DNA of 5,420 nucleotides, from positions 1 through 5,420 of the forward strand of contig CANJNX010000082.1 in the NCBI GenBank assembly GCA_947475495.1. Reading direction: 5' to 3'. Below, piece by piece: positions 1 through 5,420 of the stretch. The stretch's first letter is position 1. The number at the start of each line of letters is the position of its first letter. The notes beneath the pieces are model-generated. The model did not search any database, was not told where the DNA came from, and saw nothing but the letters and a program-made list of their open reading frames with translations. This stretch comes from Comamonadaceae bacterium (GTDB lineage Bacteria > Pseudomonadota > Gammaproteobacteria > Burkholderiales > Burkholderiaceae_C). Position numbers and translations under genes: made by a program.

Positions 1-1024
1 CAAATTGGCGTGTGAGTTGGGCTTCCAAGGGCCAGACCACGCCGACTTTGTGCAGCCGCACGCCAATGCGTTGGCAGGTGGCGTCATCGAGTCCCAGGTC
101 CAGCAAAGCTTGGCGGGTGTCGTTGAAGGCTTTGCCACTGGCCATCAAACCAAAGCGGTCGTTGGGGCCTTCGATCACGTTGTAGTTCAGGCGATTGGCG
201 CGGATGTACGCCAGCGCCGCATACCACTTGGTGTCAAACAAGCGCGCTTCTTGGTCTAAGGCCGCATCGGGCCAGCGGATGTGCACGCCGCCTGCAGGCA
301 TAGGAAAGTCGGTGGGCAAAGCAATACGGACCCGGTCAAAGTCGACTTGCACCGCCGCGCTGGACTCGACAATTTCTTGAATCGTTTTCATACCGGCCCA
401 CACGCCGGAGAACCGGCTCATGGCAAACGCGTGCACGCCCAAATCCAAAATTTCTTGCACGTTGGACGGAAAGAATACCGGCGTGCCGCAGGCCTTGAAA
501 ATATGGTCGCTTTGGTGGGCGGCGGTGGAGCTTTTGGAAATATGGTCGTCGCCTGCCACCGCAATCACGCCGCCCCAGGGTGTGGTTCCTGCCATATTGG
601 CATGCTTAAAAACATCGGAGCAGCGGTCTACGCCTGGGCCCTTGCCGTACCAGATGCCAAACACGCCGTCGTACTTGTTGGAGCCCGGCGGCGCAAACCC
701 GAGTTGCTGCGTTCCCCACAGTGCGGTGGCGGCCAGCTCTTCGTTGACGCCGGGTTGAAACACCACATGGTGGGCCTTTAAATGGGCTTGCGCTTTGGCC
801 AAGGCTTGGTCGTATCCGCCCAAAGGCGAGCCGCGGTAACCGCTGATAAAACCTGCGGTATTTTTTCCGGCAGCTTGGTCGCGCAAACGCTGCAGCATCG
901 GCAAGCGCACCAGCGCGTGAACGCCGCTCATGAACGCCGTCCCGCTGGACTGGGTGTATTTGTCGTCAAGGCTGACGGACGAGGGCGCAGCGCGCAGTTG
1001 CGCAGGATGGATCGGGGCGTTCAT
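1..1024 (-). CDS. Indolepyruvate ferredoxin oxidoreductase family protein, N-terminal part (cut by the left window edge)
   Basis: The first 341 residues of a 2-oxoacid:ferredoxin oxidoreductase of the indolepyruvate type are visible; the frame is still open at base 1. Family members are thiamine-diphosphate enzymes that oxidatively decarboxylate aryl pyruvates (or other 2-oxo acids) to acyl-CoA and reduce a ferredoxin-like acceptor in the cytoplasm. Seen: SGYRGSPLGGYD at residues 61-72, FQPGVNEELA at 89-98 (its glutamate probably contacts the cofactor pyrimidine ring, by analogy with IorA), YGKGPGVDR at 126-134, GDDHISKSSTAAHQS at 158-172 and the segment DTKWYAALAYIRANRLN at 264-280. The start is supported by GGAGA nine bases upstream. 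In many betaproteobacteria this type is one chain of over 1,100 residues fusing the alpha and gamma parts, so roughly 30% would be shown here. No cysteine cluster is visible in this part. The true 2-oxo acid cannot be read from the sequence; aromatic amino acid breakdown is the usual inference. It lies 102 bases after mltA on the same strand. Confidence 0.92.
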   Translation of the reverse strand, partial: MNAPIHPAQLRAAPSSVSLDDKYTQSSGTAFMSGVHALVRLPMLQRLRDQAAGKNTAGFISGYRGSPLGGYDQALAKAQAHLKAHHVVFQPGVNEELAATALWGTQQLGFAPPGSNKYDGVFGIWYGKGPGVDRCSDVFKHANMAGTTPWGGVIAVAGDDHISKSSTAAHQSDHIFKACGTPVFFPSNVQEILDLGVHAFAMSRFSGVWAGMKTIQEIVESSAAVQVDFDRVRIALPTDFPMPAGGVHIRWPDAALDQEARLFDTKWYAALAYIRANRLNYNVIEGPNDRFGLMASGKAFNDTRQALLDLGLDDATCQRIGVRLHKVGVVWPLEAQLTRQF

Positions 1025-1033
1025 GGTGTGAAG

Positions 1034-1038
1034 TCTCC
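1034..1038 (-). promoter_or_regulatory. Ribosome binding site of the indolepyruvate oxidoreductase gene
   Basis: On the minus strand GGAGA is followed by nine bases (CTTCACACC) and then ATG. Good match and spacing; it supports the start at 1024. Confidence 0.7.
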
Positions 1039-1074
1039 AAGTTGGGGATGGTCGCCTTGTGGGCAACACGCATG

Positions 1075-1101
1075 GCATGGGCGCCCGGATAGGGCGCATG
1101 C
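1075..1101 (-). repeat. Inverted repeat (hairpin) between mltA and the oxidoreductase gene
   Basis: GCGCCC (1081-1086) and GGGCGC (1092-1097) are perfect inverted arms around a five-base loop. The stem is prolonged by GCAT (1075-1078) and ATGC (1098-1101) across a two-base bulge at 1079-1080. It lies in the 102-base gap between the mltA stop and the next start. No run of Ts follows on either strand, so it is not a standard intrinsic terminator. It could be an mRNA 3'-end stabilising stem, a leader structure or part of an operator; the repeat is certain, the role is not. Confidence 0.45.
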
Positions 1102-1126
1102 GAGAGCCCCCAGTGTAATCAACTCC

Positions 1127-2284
1127 TCACGGGGTTGCCACTGACTTGGGCCACAGCACCCAGATGTTTAAGGGCTGCTTCAAGCGCCCTGCCAATTCGC
1201 CCGCTGCTACGCCTGCACCTACAAAATAGTCTGCCCGCACGGCGCCGACGATGGCGCTGCCGGTGTCTTGCGCAAAGACGAGTTTTTGCAAGTTCACTTG
1301 GGGGCCGCGCGAGACCAACCAAACCGGTGTTCCATAGGGCATGGCCAAGGGGTCTATCGCGATGGAACGTCCGGGCGTGAGCGCCACACCTTGCGCGCCT
1401 TTGGGGCCCCAAGCCATATCCAAATCACCCAGCGCTTCTTCTTTGAAAAAAACCACCCGAGGATTGACCCACAACAACTCTTGCAGGCGTTGGGGGTTTT
1501 GCGCCACCCAGGCTTTGATACCTGGCCAGGAGGCGTCTTTGACCAAACCTTGGTCGAGCAGCCATTTGCCCACACTTTGGTAAGGCTGATCATTGGTTGC
1601 AGCGTAGGCCAAGCGCGACATGCGCGTGCTGCCATCGGACTCAGCCACCCGGATGCGGCCGGAGCCTTGGATTTGCAAAATCAGCACATCAATCGGGTCT
1701 GCGGCATAGGCCAGAACGCGGTCTTGCAGTTGCGCCTGCACCTGCGCCAGGGTGTCAATTTCTTGCCGACTAAACCACGGCGTGCGCTGGTTGAGGTTGG
1801 CTGGTACTTGGTACAGGGGAAAGGGGAACATCGGACTTGGGGTTCGGCTGACATCCATCACCGGCTCGAAATAAGCGGTGAGCAAACCCCGTGCTTCGCC
1901 TTGCAAAGACTCGACCCGGTAAGGCACGAACTGCTGCTGCAGCCAGGCTTGCTGTTCTTCTTGCGAAGCAATACTCAATGCCCGCACCTGTGGACACAAA
2001 GCCAACAAAGGCGCAGGCAAACTCACCGGGCGCTCGCAGCTTTTAATCCACGCGTTCCATGCGGGCGCCAGCGCGTCTTCATTGAATCCTGGCAGTTCAG
2101 CCCAATCGACGCGCACCCACTGGCTGCGGGCATTTGTCATCACCGCACTGCTTGCCGCTTGCGGCTGTGCTTCTTGCGCTTTGTTTGGCACGGGCTTGGT
2201 GTGGACATAGCGCGGCGCGCTGCTGCACGCCGCCAAAATTCCTACAATCCAAGCCAACACACTCCAACGAAAGACCTGCGCCAT
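1127..2284 (-). CDS. mltA: Membrane-bound lytic murein transglycosylase A (lipoprotein)
   Basis: A 385-residue MltA, close to the roughly 365 of the E. coli protein. It cleaves the MurNAc-GlcNAc bond of peptidoglycan and leaves 1,6-anhydro ends, working from the periplasmic face of the outer membrane. The N-terminus is a lipoprotein signal: Arg6, a hydrophobic stretch, then the lipobox LAAC with lipidated Cys20; Ser at +2 fits outer-membrane sorting. The MltA domain follows: GLLTAYFEP at 133-141 (family form close to GYYEP), LQIQGSGRI at 203-211, VNPRVVFF at 273-280. The C-terminal 3D domain holds RSIAIDP with Asp311, FAQDTGSAI with Asp340 (expected catalytic Asp) and RADYF with Asp352. The frame stays open upstream to 2794, but the start at 2284 is chosen because AGGAG lies seven bases before it and because it places the signal peptide at the N-terminus. 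Its ATG overlaps the ATG of a plus-strand small gene. No good promoter was found upstream. Confidence 0.96.
   Translation of the reverse strand: MAQVFRWSVLAWIVGILAACSSAPRYVHTKPVPNKAQEAQPQAASSAVMTNARSQWVRVDWAELPGFNEDALAPAWNAWIKSCERPVSLPAPLLALCPQVRALSIASQEEQQAWLQQQFVPYRVESLQGEARGLLTAYFEPVMDVSRTPSPMFPFPLYQVPANLNQRTPWFSRQEIDTLAQVQAQLQDRVLAYAADPIDVLILQIQGSGRIRVAESDGSTRMSRLAYAATNDQPYQSVGKWLLDQGLVKDASWPGIKAWVAQNPQRLQELLWVNPRVVFFKEEALGDLDMAWGPKGAQGVALTPGRSIAIDPLAMPYGTPVWLVSRGPQVNLQKLVFAQDTGSAIVGAVRADYFVGAGVAAGELAGRLKQPLNIWVLWPKSVATP
2243..2248 (+). promoter_or_regulatory. Possible -10 box for the plus-strand small gene
   Basis: TACAAT matches five of six bases of the sigma-70 -10 consensus, in an AT-richer patch (AAAATTCCTACAATCC) of otherwise GC-rich coding sequence. 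It lies 34 bases before the ATG at 2283, which would give a leader of about 28 bases. No good -35 hexamer sits 16-18 bases upstream. It overlaps antisense the mltA signal-peptide codons, so the match may be chance. Confidence 0.3.
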
Positions 2285-2420
2285 GACACTGCTCCTGCTT
2301 GAAGCCTTAGGTGCTGGGTTGATTTTTGTTGGCATCATTTGGTGGACGATGTTCTCAGGCCGAAAAAATGGCGAAATCGCCACGCCGCCCAAAGCAGACG
2401 ATGAGGACACACCGCGCTGA
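2283..2420 (+). CDS. Small single-pass membrane protein, function unknown (45 residues)
   Basis: I cannot name a family. The 45-residue product begins MTLLLLEALGAG, continues as a hydrophobic helix to about residue 21 ending in IIWW, then has the basic juxtamembrane stretch SGRKNGE (25-31) and a charged tail with DDED at 39-42 and a final Arg. By the positive-inside rule this suggests one membrane helix with a cytoplasmic C-terminus. Support: it fills most of an otherwise empty 143-base gap, its composition is that of a real membrane protein rather than of an antisense shadow, and a TACAAT box lies 34 bases upstream. Against it: the only Shine-Dalgarno-like bases are a weak GAAAG nine bases before the ATG. 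The start overlaps the mltA start on the other strand (CATG at 2282-2285); the stop ends seven bases before the amidase gene's end. I recall short proteins with a similar WWTMFSGR-like segment in Comamonadaceae, but could not check. Confidence 0.6.
   Translation: MTLLLLEALGAGLIFVGIIWWTMFSGRKNGEIATPPKADDEDTPR
2292..2296 (-). promoter_or_regulatory. Ribosome binding site that fixes the mltA start
   Basis: On the minus strand AGGAG is followed by seven bases (CAGTGTC) and the ATG at 2284. It decides against longer starts in the same open frame, which would bury the lipoprotein signal. It lies inside codons 4-5 of the opposing small gene. Confidence 0.8.
2363..2382 (-). terminator. Possible intrinsic terminator of the yhdP-amidase transcript
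   Basis: On the minus strand TGGCG, loop ATTT, CGCCA form a five-base-pair hairpin followed directly by six Ts. It starts 45 bases after the amidase stop, the right place and orientation. The stem is short, and it lies antisense in the codons for GRKNGEIA of the small plus-strand gene, so codon constraint alone could produce it. Confidence 0.4.
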
Positions 2421-2427
2421 AAATACA

Positions 2428-3252
2428 TCACAGCAAGCGGTGCTGCAACGCGGGCAACTGGCTGCGGCATGTGGCCAAGTGCGCAGGGTCGAGGTCTGCG
2501 ATGACCACGCCCGCCCCTTGCGCTTGCTCGGCCAAGATCTGGCCCCAAGGATCGATCACCAGCGATTGCCCCCAGGTTGTTCGCCCGCTCGGATGGGTTC
2601 CCCCTTGCGCAGCGGCGGCAACATAACTGAGATTTTCGATGGCCCGGGCCCGCAGCAAAATTTCCCAGTGGGCCTGGCCGGTGGTAAAGGTAAAGGCGCT
2701 GGGCACCAAGATCAGATCGACGCCGTTGGCCGCGTACGCACGGTAGAGTTCTGCAAAACGCAAGTCGTAACAGACACTCAAACCAATCTGCCACACATGG
2801 CCATCGCGCGCAGGCAAGGCAAACTGCGTGGGCAAGCTTCCTGCCGACAAAACGCGTGATTCGTCATACGACTCCGCGCCGTTGTCAAAACGAAAAAGAT
2901 GGATTTTGTCGTAGCGCGCCACGCATTGCCCTTGCGGGTTGAACACCAGGCTGCTGTTAAACACCCGGTCGGTGGGTGAGGAGGGGTCTATGCTCAAAGG
3001 AAGGGTGCCTGCCACGATCCATAGCCCCAAGCTGCGGGCTTGCTCGGCGAGAAATGTTTGGATGGGCCCCGCTCCAAACGACTCTTGGATCGCCAGCTTG
3101 TCACTGTCGTGGTGGCCGATCAAACAAAAGTACTCCGGCAAAACCGCCAACTCTGCGCCTTGCACCGCGGCTTGCGAAAGCAGCTGACCCGCTTGCGCTA
3201 AGTTCTCAGCGAGTACATCGGTAGAAACCATTTGCAAGGCAGCAACTCTCAT
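2428..3252 (-). CDS. Carbon-nitrogen hydrolase, Nit1-type (probable deaminated glutathione amidase)
   Basis: A 274-residue protein of the nitrilase superfamily, of normal length for the Nit1/Nit2 group and predicted cytoplasmic. The catalytic triad is visible: Glu40 in VLPEYF, Lys116 in YDKIHLF and Cys161 in SVCYDLRF. The segment TTGQAHWEILLRARAIEN (190-207) and AAAAQGGTH (212-220) resemble Nit1 rather than Nit2, which has a different lid sequence. Known Nit1 enzymes hydrolyse deaminated glutathione, a by-product of transaminases, to 2-oxoglutarate and Cys-Gly; that substrate is inferred here. The start at 3252 is chosen over an upstream ATG at 3354 because AGGAGA lies just before it and the protein then begins with the family-typical MRVAALQM. 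The yhdP stop lies in that Shine-Dalgarno sequence, 11 bases before the ATG, so the two genes should be co-transcribed and probably translationally coupled. Slightly odd: ENLSYV after the RARAI segment, where relatives I recall have a Gln in place of the Leu. Confidence 0.93.
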   Translation of the reverse strand: MRVAALQMVSTDVLAENLAQAGQLLSQAAVQGAELAVLPEYFCLIGHHDSDKLAIQESFGAGPIQTFLAEQARSLGLWIVAGTLPLSIDPSSPTDRVFNSSLVFNPQGQCVARYDKIHLFRFDNGAESYDESRVLSAGSLPTQFALPARDGHVWQIGLSVCYDLRFAELYRAYAANGVDLILVPSAFTFTTGQAHWEILLRARAIENLSYVAAAAQGGTHPSGRTTWGQSLVIDPWGQILAEQAQGAGVVIADLDPAHLATCRSQLPALQHRLL

Positions 3253-3259
3253 GGGCTTA

Positions 3260-3265
3260 TCTCCT
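3260..3265 (-). promoter_or_regulatory. Ribosome binding site of the amidase gene, overlapping the yhdP stop
   Basis: AGGAGA on the minus strand, seven bases before the ATG at 3252. The first two bases are also the last two of the yhdP TAG stop (3266-3264). Ribosomes ending yhdP would cover this site, which suggests translational coupling and decides the amidase start. Confidence 0.8.
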
Positions 3266-5420
3266 ATTTGGTTTCCGATTTTGCAGGTGTACCAGGCACC
3301 GCTTTGGCGGGCTTGGTACTGCGCTCGACCTTGGTAACGCGGGGCTCTAACCATGTGCCGTCCACCAACATCTCTTGGGTTCCGGCTTCAATCAAAGGTT
3401 TGTTCAAAAGCCACTGGGCAAAGAAAGTAGACAAGCCGACCACCGGGTTAATGGCAGACGCAATCAATGACGCGCTGCCGGCATTGAGCTCCGGAATCAC
3501 CACGACTCGCAGACTCTGCGTTTCTTTGGCGATGTCGGTGCTCCCTTCCATCAGTACCGCGGCGTTGACACCCTTCATTTGCAAGTTGTTGGTGCGGGCC
3601 ATGCCTTGGTCGATGGTGACATCTCCCCGTAAAAAATCAAACGCAAACCCCTCACTGAACACATCGCGAAAGTCCAGCAACAAACGCCGCGGCAAGGACT
3701 GCAAACTCAACACGCCCAAAAGTTTGGCGATGCCAGGATCGGCTTTGAGAAATTGACCGTTTTCCACATTCACATGAAAGCTTCCGCCCATGCTGGGGTA
3801 ATCCAGCGACAGGGGCGAGCCTTGCCAGCCAACTTGGCCTTCAATCTTTCCACGGCCTTTGCGCACCACCTCTTTCATACCAAAGCGACCCAAAGCTTCG
3901 CCCGCATCTGAAATATCGAGCTTGAAATTCAAAGTGGTCCGCCGTCTGTCTTTCACACTCCCAAGCTTGGGCGTTCCTGGAGTGGGGGTAAGCAAACTCC
4001 AGCTGCCGGTGGCGTTAAAGACGGAGTCGGGCGCGCTCAATACAAAGCGCCTTAAACGCCACTCGCGTTGCGAGGCGGCCATTTGGTTCATGGCTTCGAC
4101 TTCCAAGCGCCCCAACTTTTTCCCTTGCAACTCAAAATCATCGACGACGATATCCAAAGCAGGAATGCTCGCCGGTTGCTCATCGAGGAGGTTCTCAACC
4201 TCTTGGGCATCACCGCTGCCAATAGCCATGCGCGAAAAACGTGCAAACAGCCGGCCCGCGTTATCGGTCGCAGGCTCTCCAGGTGCGCGGGCTTGGCGGT
4301 ATTCCACATAGCCACTGAACTCGGCGGACTCTACGTTGCCACGCCACAGCGCGCCCGCACGGGTCCCACCTAAAACCACACGCCGCAGTTTTCGACCATC
4401 CCACTGCAGCTCACGCGCCTTGAAGGCCAAGTTGTTGGGCAAATAACTTTGCGCCATGTCCAAGGCTTTGATAGCGGAGCGCTCGGCCCCTTGGCTGTCT
4501 GCCAACACCGCTGTCCAAGCATCGACATCAAAGGTGTCGCTGGTGATGTTGGCGCTCACGCCTTGCGCGGGCATGGTCACAGACTCACCAGGCGCCATGC
4601 CCACAGCGATGGTGCCACGCAAGACACGTGAGGTTTCCGTGCTGACATCGCGTACATAGTTCAAGTTCACAGCACGGCCCAGGTCTACGCGCAACTGTTC
4701 CTGCCCTTTCACAAGCACCCCGCCCACGCGCGTGGGGGCGAGCTCCAACCGCAAAGGCAGGGCCTGCTCGGCAGGCTTGGCCAAAGGCTCTGGCAAACGC
4801 AAACCCAAGCCCGTGAGATTGCTGCTCAACACAAACTCTGGCATCCCTGCCCGCACGCTGACTGTGGCTTGGTAGGGCGTGCTGCCTTGGGCGTATTTGG
4901 CAACACCTGCCACCCAAGCCAACTCTGGAGCCTGTCGCAAACCTTCGGCGCTTGCCACACCTTGGATACGCAATACATCGGGCGATTTAGTGGGGCCTGT
5001 GGTGCTCGTCACCCCCAGCCCGGTGAGGCTGCCTTCAATACGCACCTCTCCGCCTAAGGCACGGCCCGTCAAGCCCGTCGCCATAAACCCGGTTTCGGTA
5101 AATCCCAAACTGCCCTTGAGGCGGCCCAAGCGCGGCGTTCCTGCAAACACCTGTACATCGTTGCCTTGCAAATTGACATCGCCGCTGAGCTTGATGCGGT
5201 TGGAGTCGGCCAAGGGGAAATCAAGTTTCACTTTGTAATCGGCCGCCCCGGTTGCAAGCGTTCGTTGAAAAGCGTGTCCGGTAATGTCACCCACGGCAGA
5301 GGTATTGACAACCGCCAATGCGTCGGCCAAGGGTCCCCGCCCTTGCACCTTCACCGACACGGTGGAGGCGTGGTACAAATTGGCAATCACCGCATCGCCG
5401 CGCGTGATGGGAAGGTGGGG
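3264..5420 (-). CDS. yhdP: YhdP family AsmA-like phospholipid transport protein, C-terminal part (cut by the right window edge)
   Basis: The last 718 residues of a YhdP (TIGR02099-type) protein; the frame is open to base 5420, so the real start is outside and a GTG at 5390 is internal. Full members have well over 1,200 residues, with one N-terminal membrane helix and a long periplasmic beta-rich groove. E. coli YhdP, with TamB and YdbH, moves phospholipids from inner to outer membrane. The visible part is repetitive beta-strand sequence typical of AsmA-like proteins (for example LTGRALGGEVRIEGSL and LTGLGLRLPEPL). The diagnostic C-terminal block follows: GGSFHVNVENGQFLKADPG at about 545-563, LQSLPRRLLLDFRDVFSEG at 573-591, and the hydrophobic SASLIASAINPVVGLSTF at 649-666. 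The end is a short polar Lys/Pro-rich tail. Its stop lies in the ribosome binding site of the amidase gene; a yhdP-amidase pair is a recurring arrangement in beta- and gammaproteobacteria. No frameshift or missing block is seen. Confidence 0.93.
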   Translation of the reverse strand, partial: PHLPITRGDAVIANLYHASTVSVKVQGRGPLADALAVVNTSAVGDITGHAFQRTLATGAADYKVKLDFPLADSNRIKLSGDVNLQGNDVQVFAGTPRLGRLKGSLGFTETGFMATGLTGRALGGEVRIEGSLTGLGVTSTTGPTKSPDVLRIQGVASAEGLRQAPELAWVAGVAKYAQGSTPYQATVSVRAGMPEFVLSSNLTGLGLRLPEPLAKPAEQALPLRLELAPTRVGGVLVKGQEQLRVDLGRAVNLNYVRDVSTETSRVLRGTIAVGMAPGESVTMPAQGVSANITSDTFDVDAWTAVLADSQGAERSAIKALDMAQSYLPNNLAFKARELQWDGRKLRRVVLGGTRAGALWRGNVESAEFSGYVEYRQARAPGEPATDNAGRLFARFSRMAIGSGDAQEVENLLDEQPASIPALDIVVDDFELQGKKLGRLEVEAMNQMAASQREWRLRRFVLSAPDSVFNATGSWSLLTPTPGTPKLGSVKDRRRTTLNFKLDISDAGEALGRFGMKEVVRKGRGKIEGQVGWQGSPLSLDYPSMGGSFHVNVENGQFLKADPGIAKLLGVLSLQSLPRRLLLDFRDVFSEGFAFDFLRGDVTIDQGMARTNNLQMKGVNAAVLMEGSTDIAKETQSLRVVVIPELNAGSASLIASAINPVVGLSTFFAQWLLNKPLIEAGTQEMLVDGTWLEPRVTKVERSTKPAKAVPGTPAKSETK

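Noticed and set aside
281..781. A 166-codon plus-strand frame antisense to the oxidoreductase
   Set aside because: The minus-strand frame encodes clear conserved family motifs over the whole stretch; the plus-strand frame does not.
1121..1127. GAGGAG just after the mltA stop, as a ribosome binding site for another small gene
   Set aside because: No ATG, GTG or TTG lies at suitable spacing on the minus strand before the oxidoreductase gene.
1112..1140. Possible promoter for the oxidoreductase gene (TGGCAA, 17 bases, TACACT on the minus strand)
   Set aside because: The -35 matches only three of six bases and the -10 four of six, and it overlaps the mltA end. This is within chance expectation, so it is not listed as a feature.
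1268..2302. A 344-codon plus-strand open frame antisense to mltA
   Set aside because: It is fully opposite a well-supported lipoprotein transglycosylase gene. Its product is rich in Arg, His and Gln with no recognisable domain, as expected of an antisense shadow in GC-rich DNA.
2285..2794. Extension of mltA to upstream starts (2794 or the ATGs near 2332)
   Set aside because: The extra residues overlap the amidase gene or lack any signal, would put the lipobox far inside the chain, and lack the good AGGAG spacing seen at 2284.
2326..2859. A 177-codon plus-strand open frame antisense to the amidase
   Set aside because: It overlaps the catalytic-core codons of the amidase on the other strand and partly overlaps the small membrane-protein gene in another frame. 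Its composition shows no domain.
3253..3354. Longer amidase start at 3354, adding 34 residues
   Set aside because: It would overlap yhdP by about 90 bases and add residues not found in the family. The start at 3252 has a good ribosome binding site and the typical MRVAALQM beginning.
5388..5390. GTG as the start of yhdP
   Set aside because: The frame continues open to the window edge, and the visible protein is only the C-terminal part of a much longer family; there is no ribosome binding site at this GTG.

Overview
This window looks like an ordinary chromosomal stretch of a betaproteobacterium, most likely Burkholderiales and probably Comamonadaceae. The basis is recalled family resemblance of a long AsmA-like YhdP protein, a Nit1-type amidase, an MltA lipoprotein and a large single-chain 2-oxoacid:ferredoxin oxidoreductase, together with moderately high GC and tight gene packing. 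The genus cannot be fixed from this sequence alone. I saw no mobile element, CRISPR array, rRNA or tRNA.

Layout: four clear genes run right to left on the minus strand. At the right edge is the C-terminal part of yhdP (3264-5420, cut by the window). Its stop codon lies inside the Shine-Dalgarno sequence of the next gene, a 274-residue carbon-nitrogen hydrolase (2428-3252). Then comes mltA (1127-2284), a lipoprotein lytic transglycosylase. After 102 bases follows the N-terminal third or so of an indolepyruvate ferredoxin oxidoreductase family protein (1-1024, cut at the left edge).

The least expected element is a 45-codon reading frame on the plus strand (2283-2420). It fills the gap between the amidase and mltA and encodes a probable one-pass membrane protein with a charged tail. 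Its ATG overlaps the mltA ATG head to head in the tetramer CATG, and it ends 7 bases before the amidase stop. A TACAAT box upstream of it and a short hairpin with six Ts on the opposite strand would fit a compact divergent/convergent arrangement, but both are weak single-sequence signals.

How the genes work together: yhdP and mltA both act in the cell envelope (phospholipid movement to the outer membrane; peptidoglycan turnover). The amidase is probably a metabolite-repair enzyme that is only co-expressed with yhdP. The oxidoreductase belongs to aryl-pyruvate/2-oxoacid catabolism and seems to be a separate unit. Apart from the small membrane protein and its shared start region, I found nothing pointing to an undescribed system.
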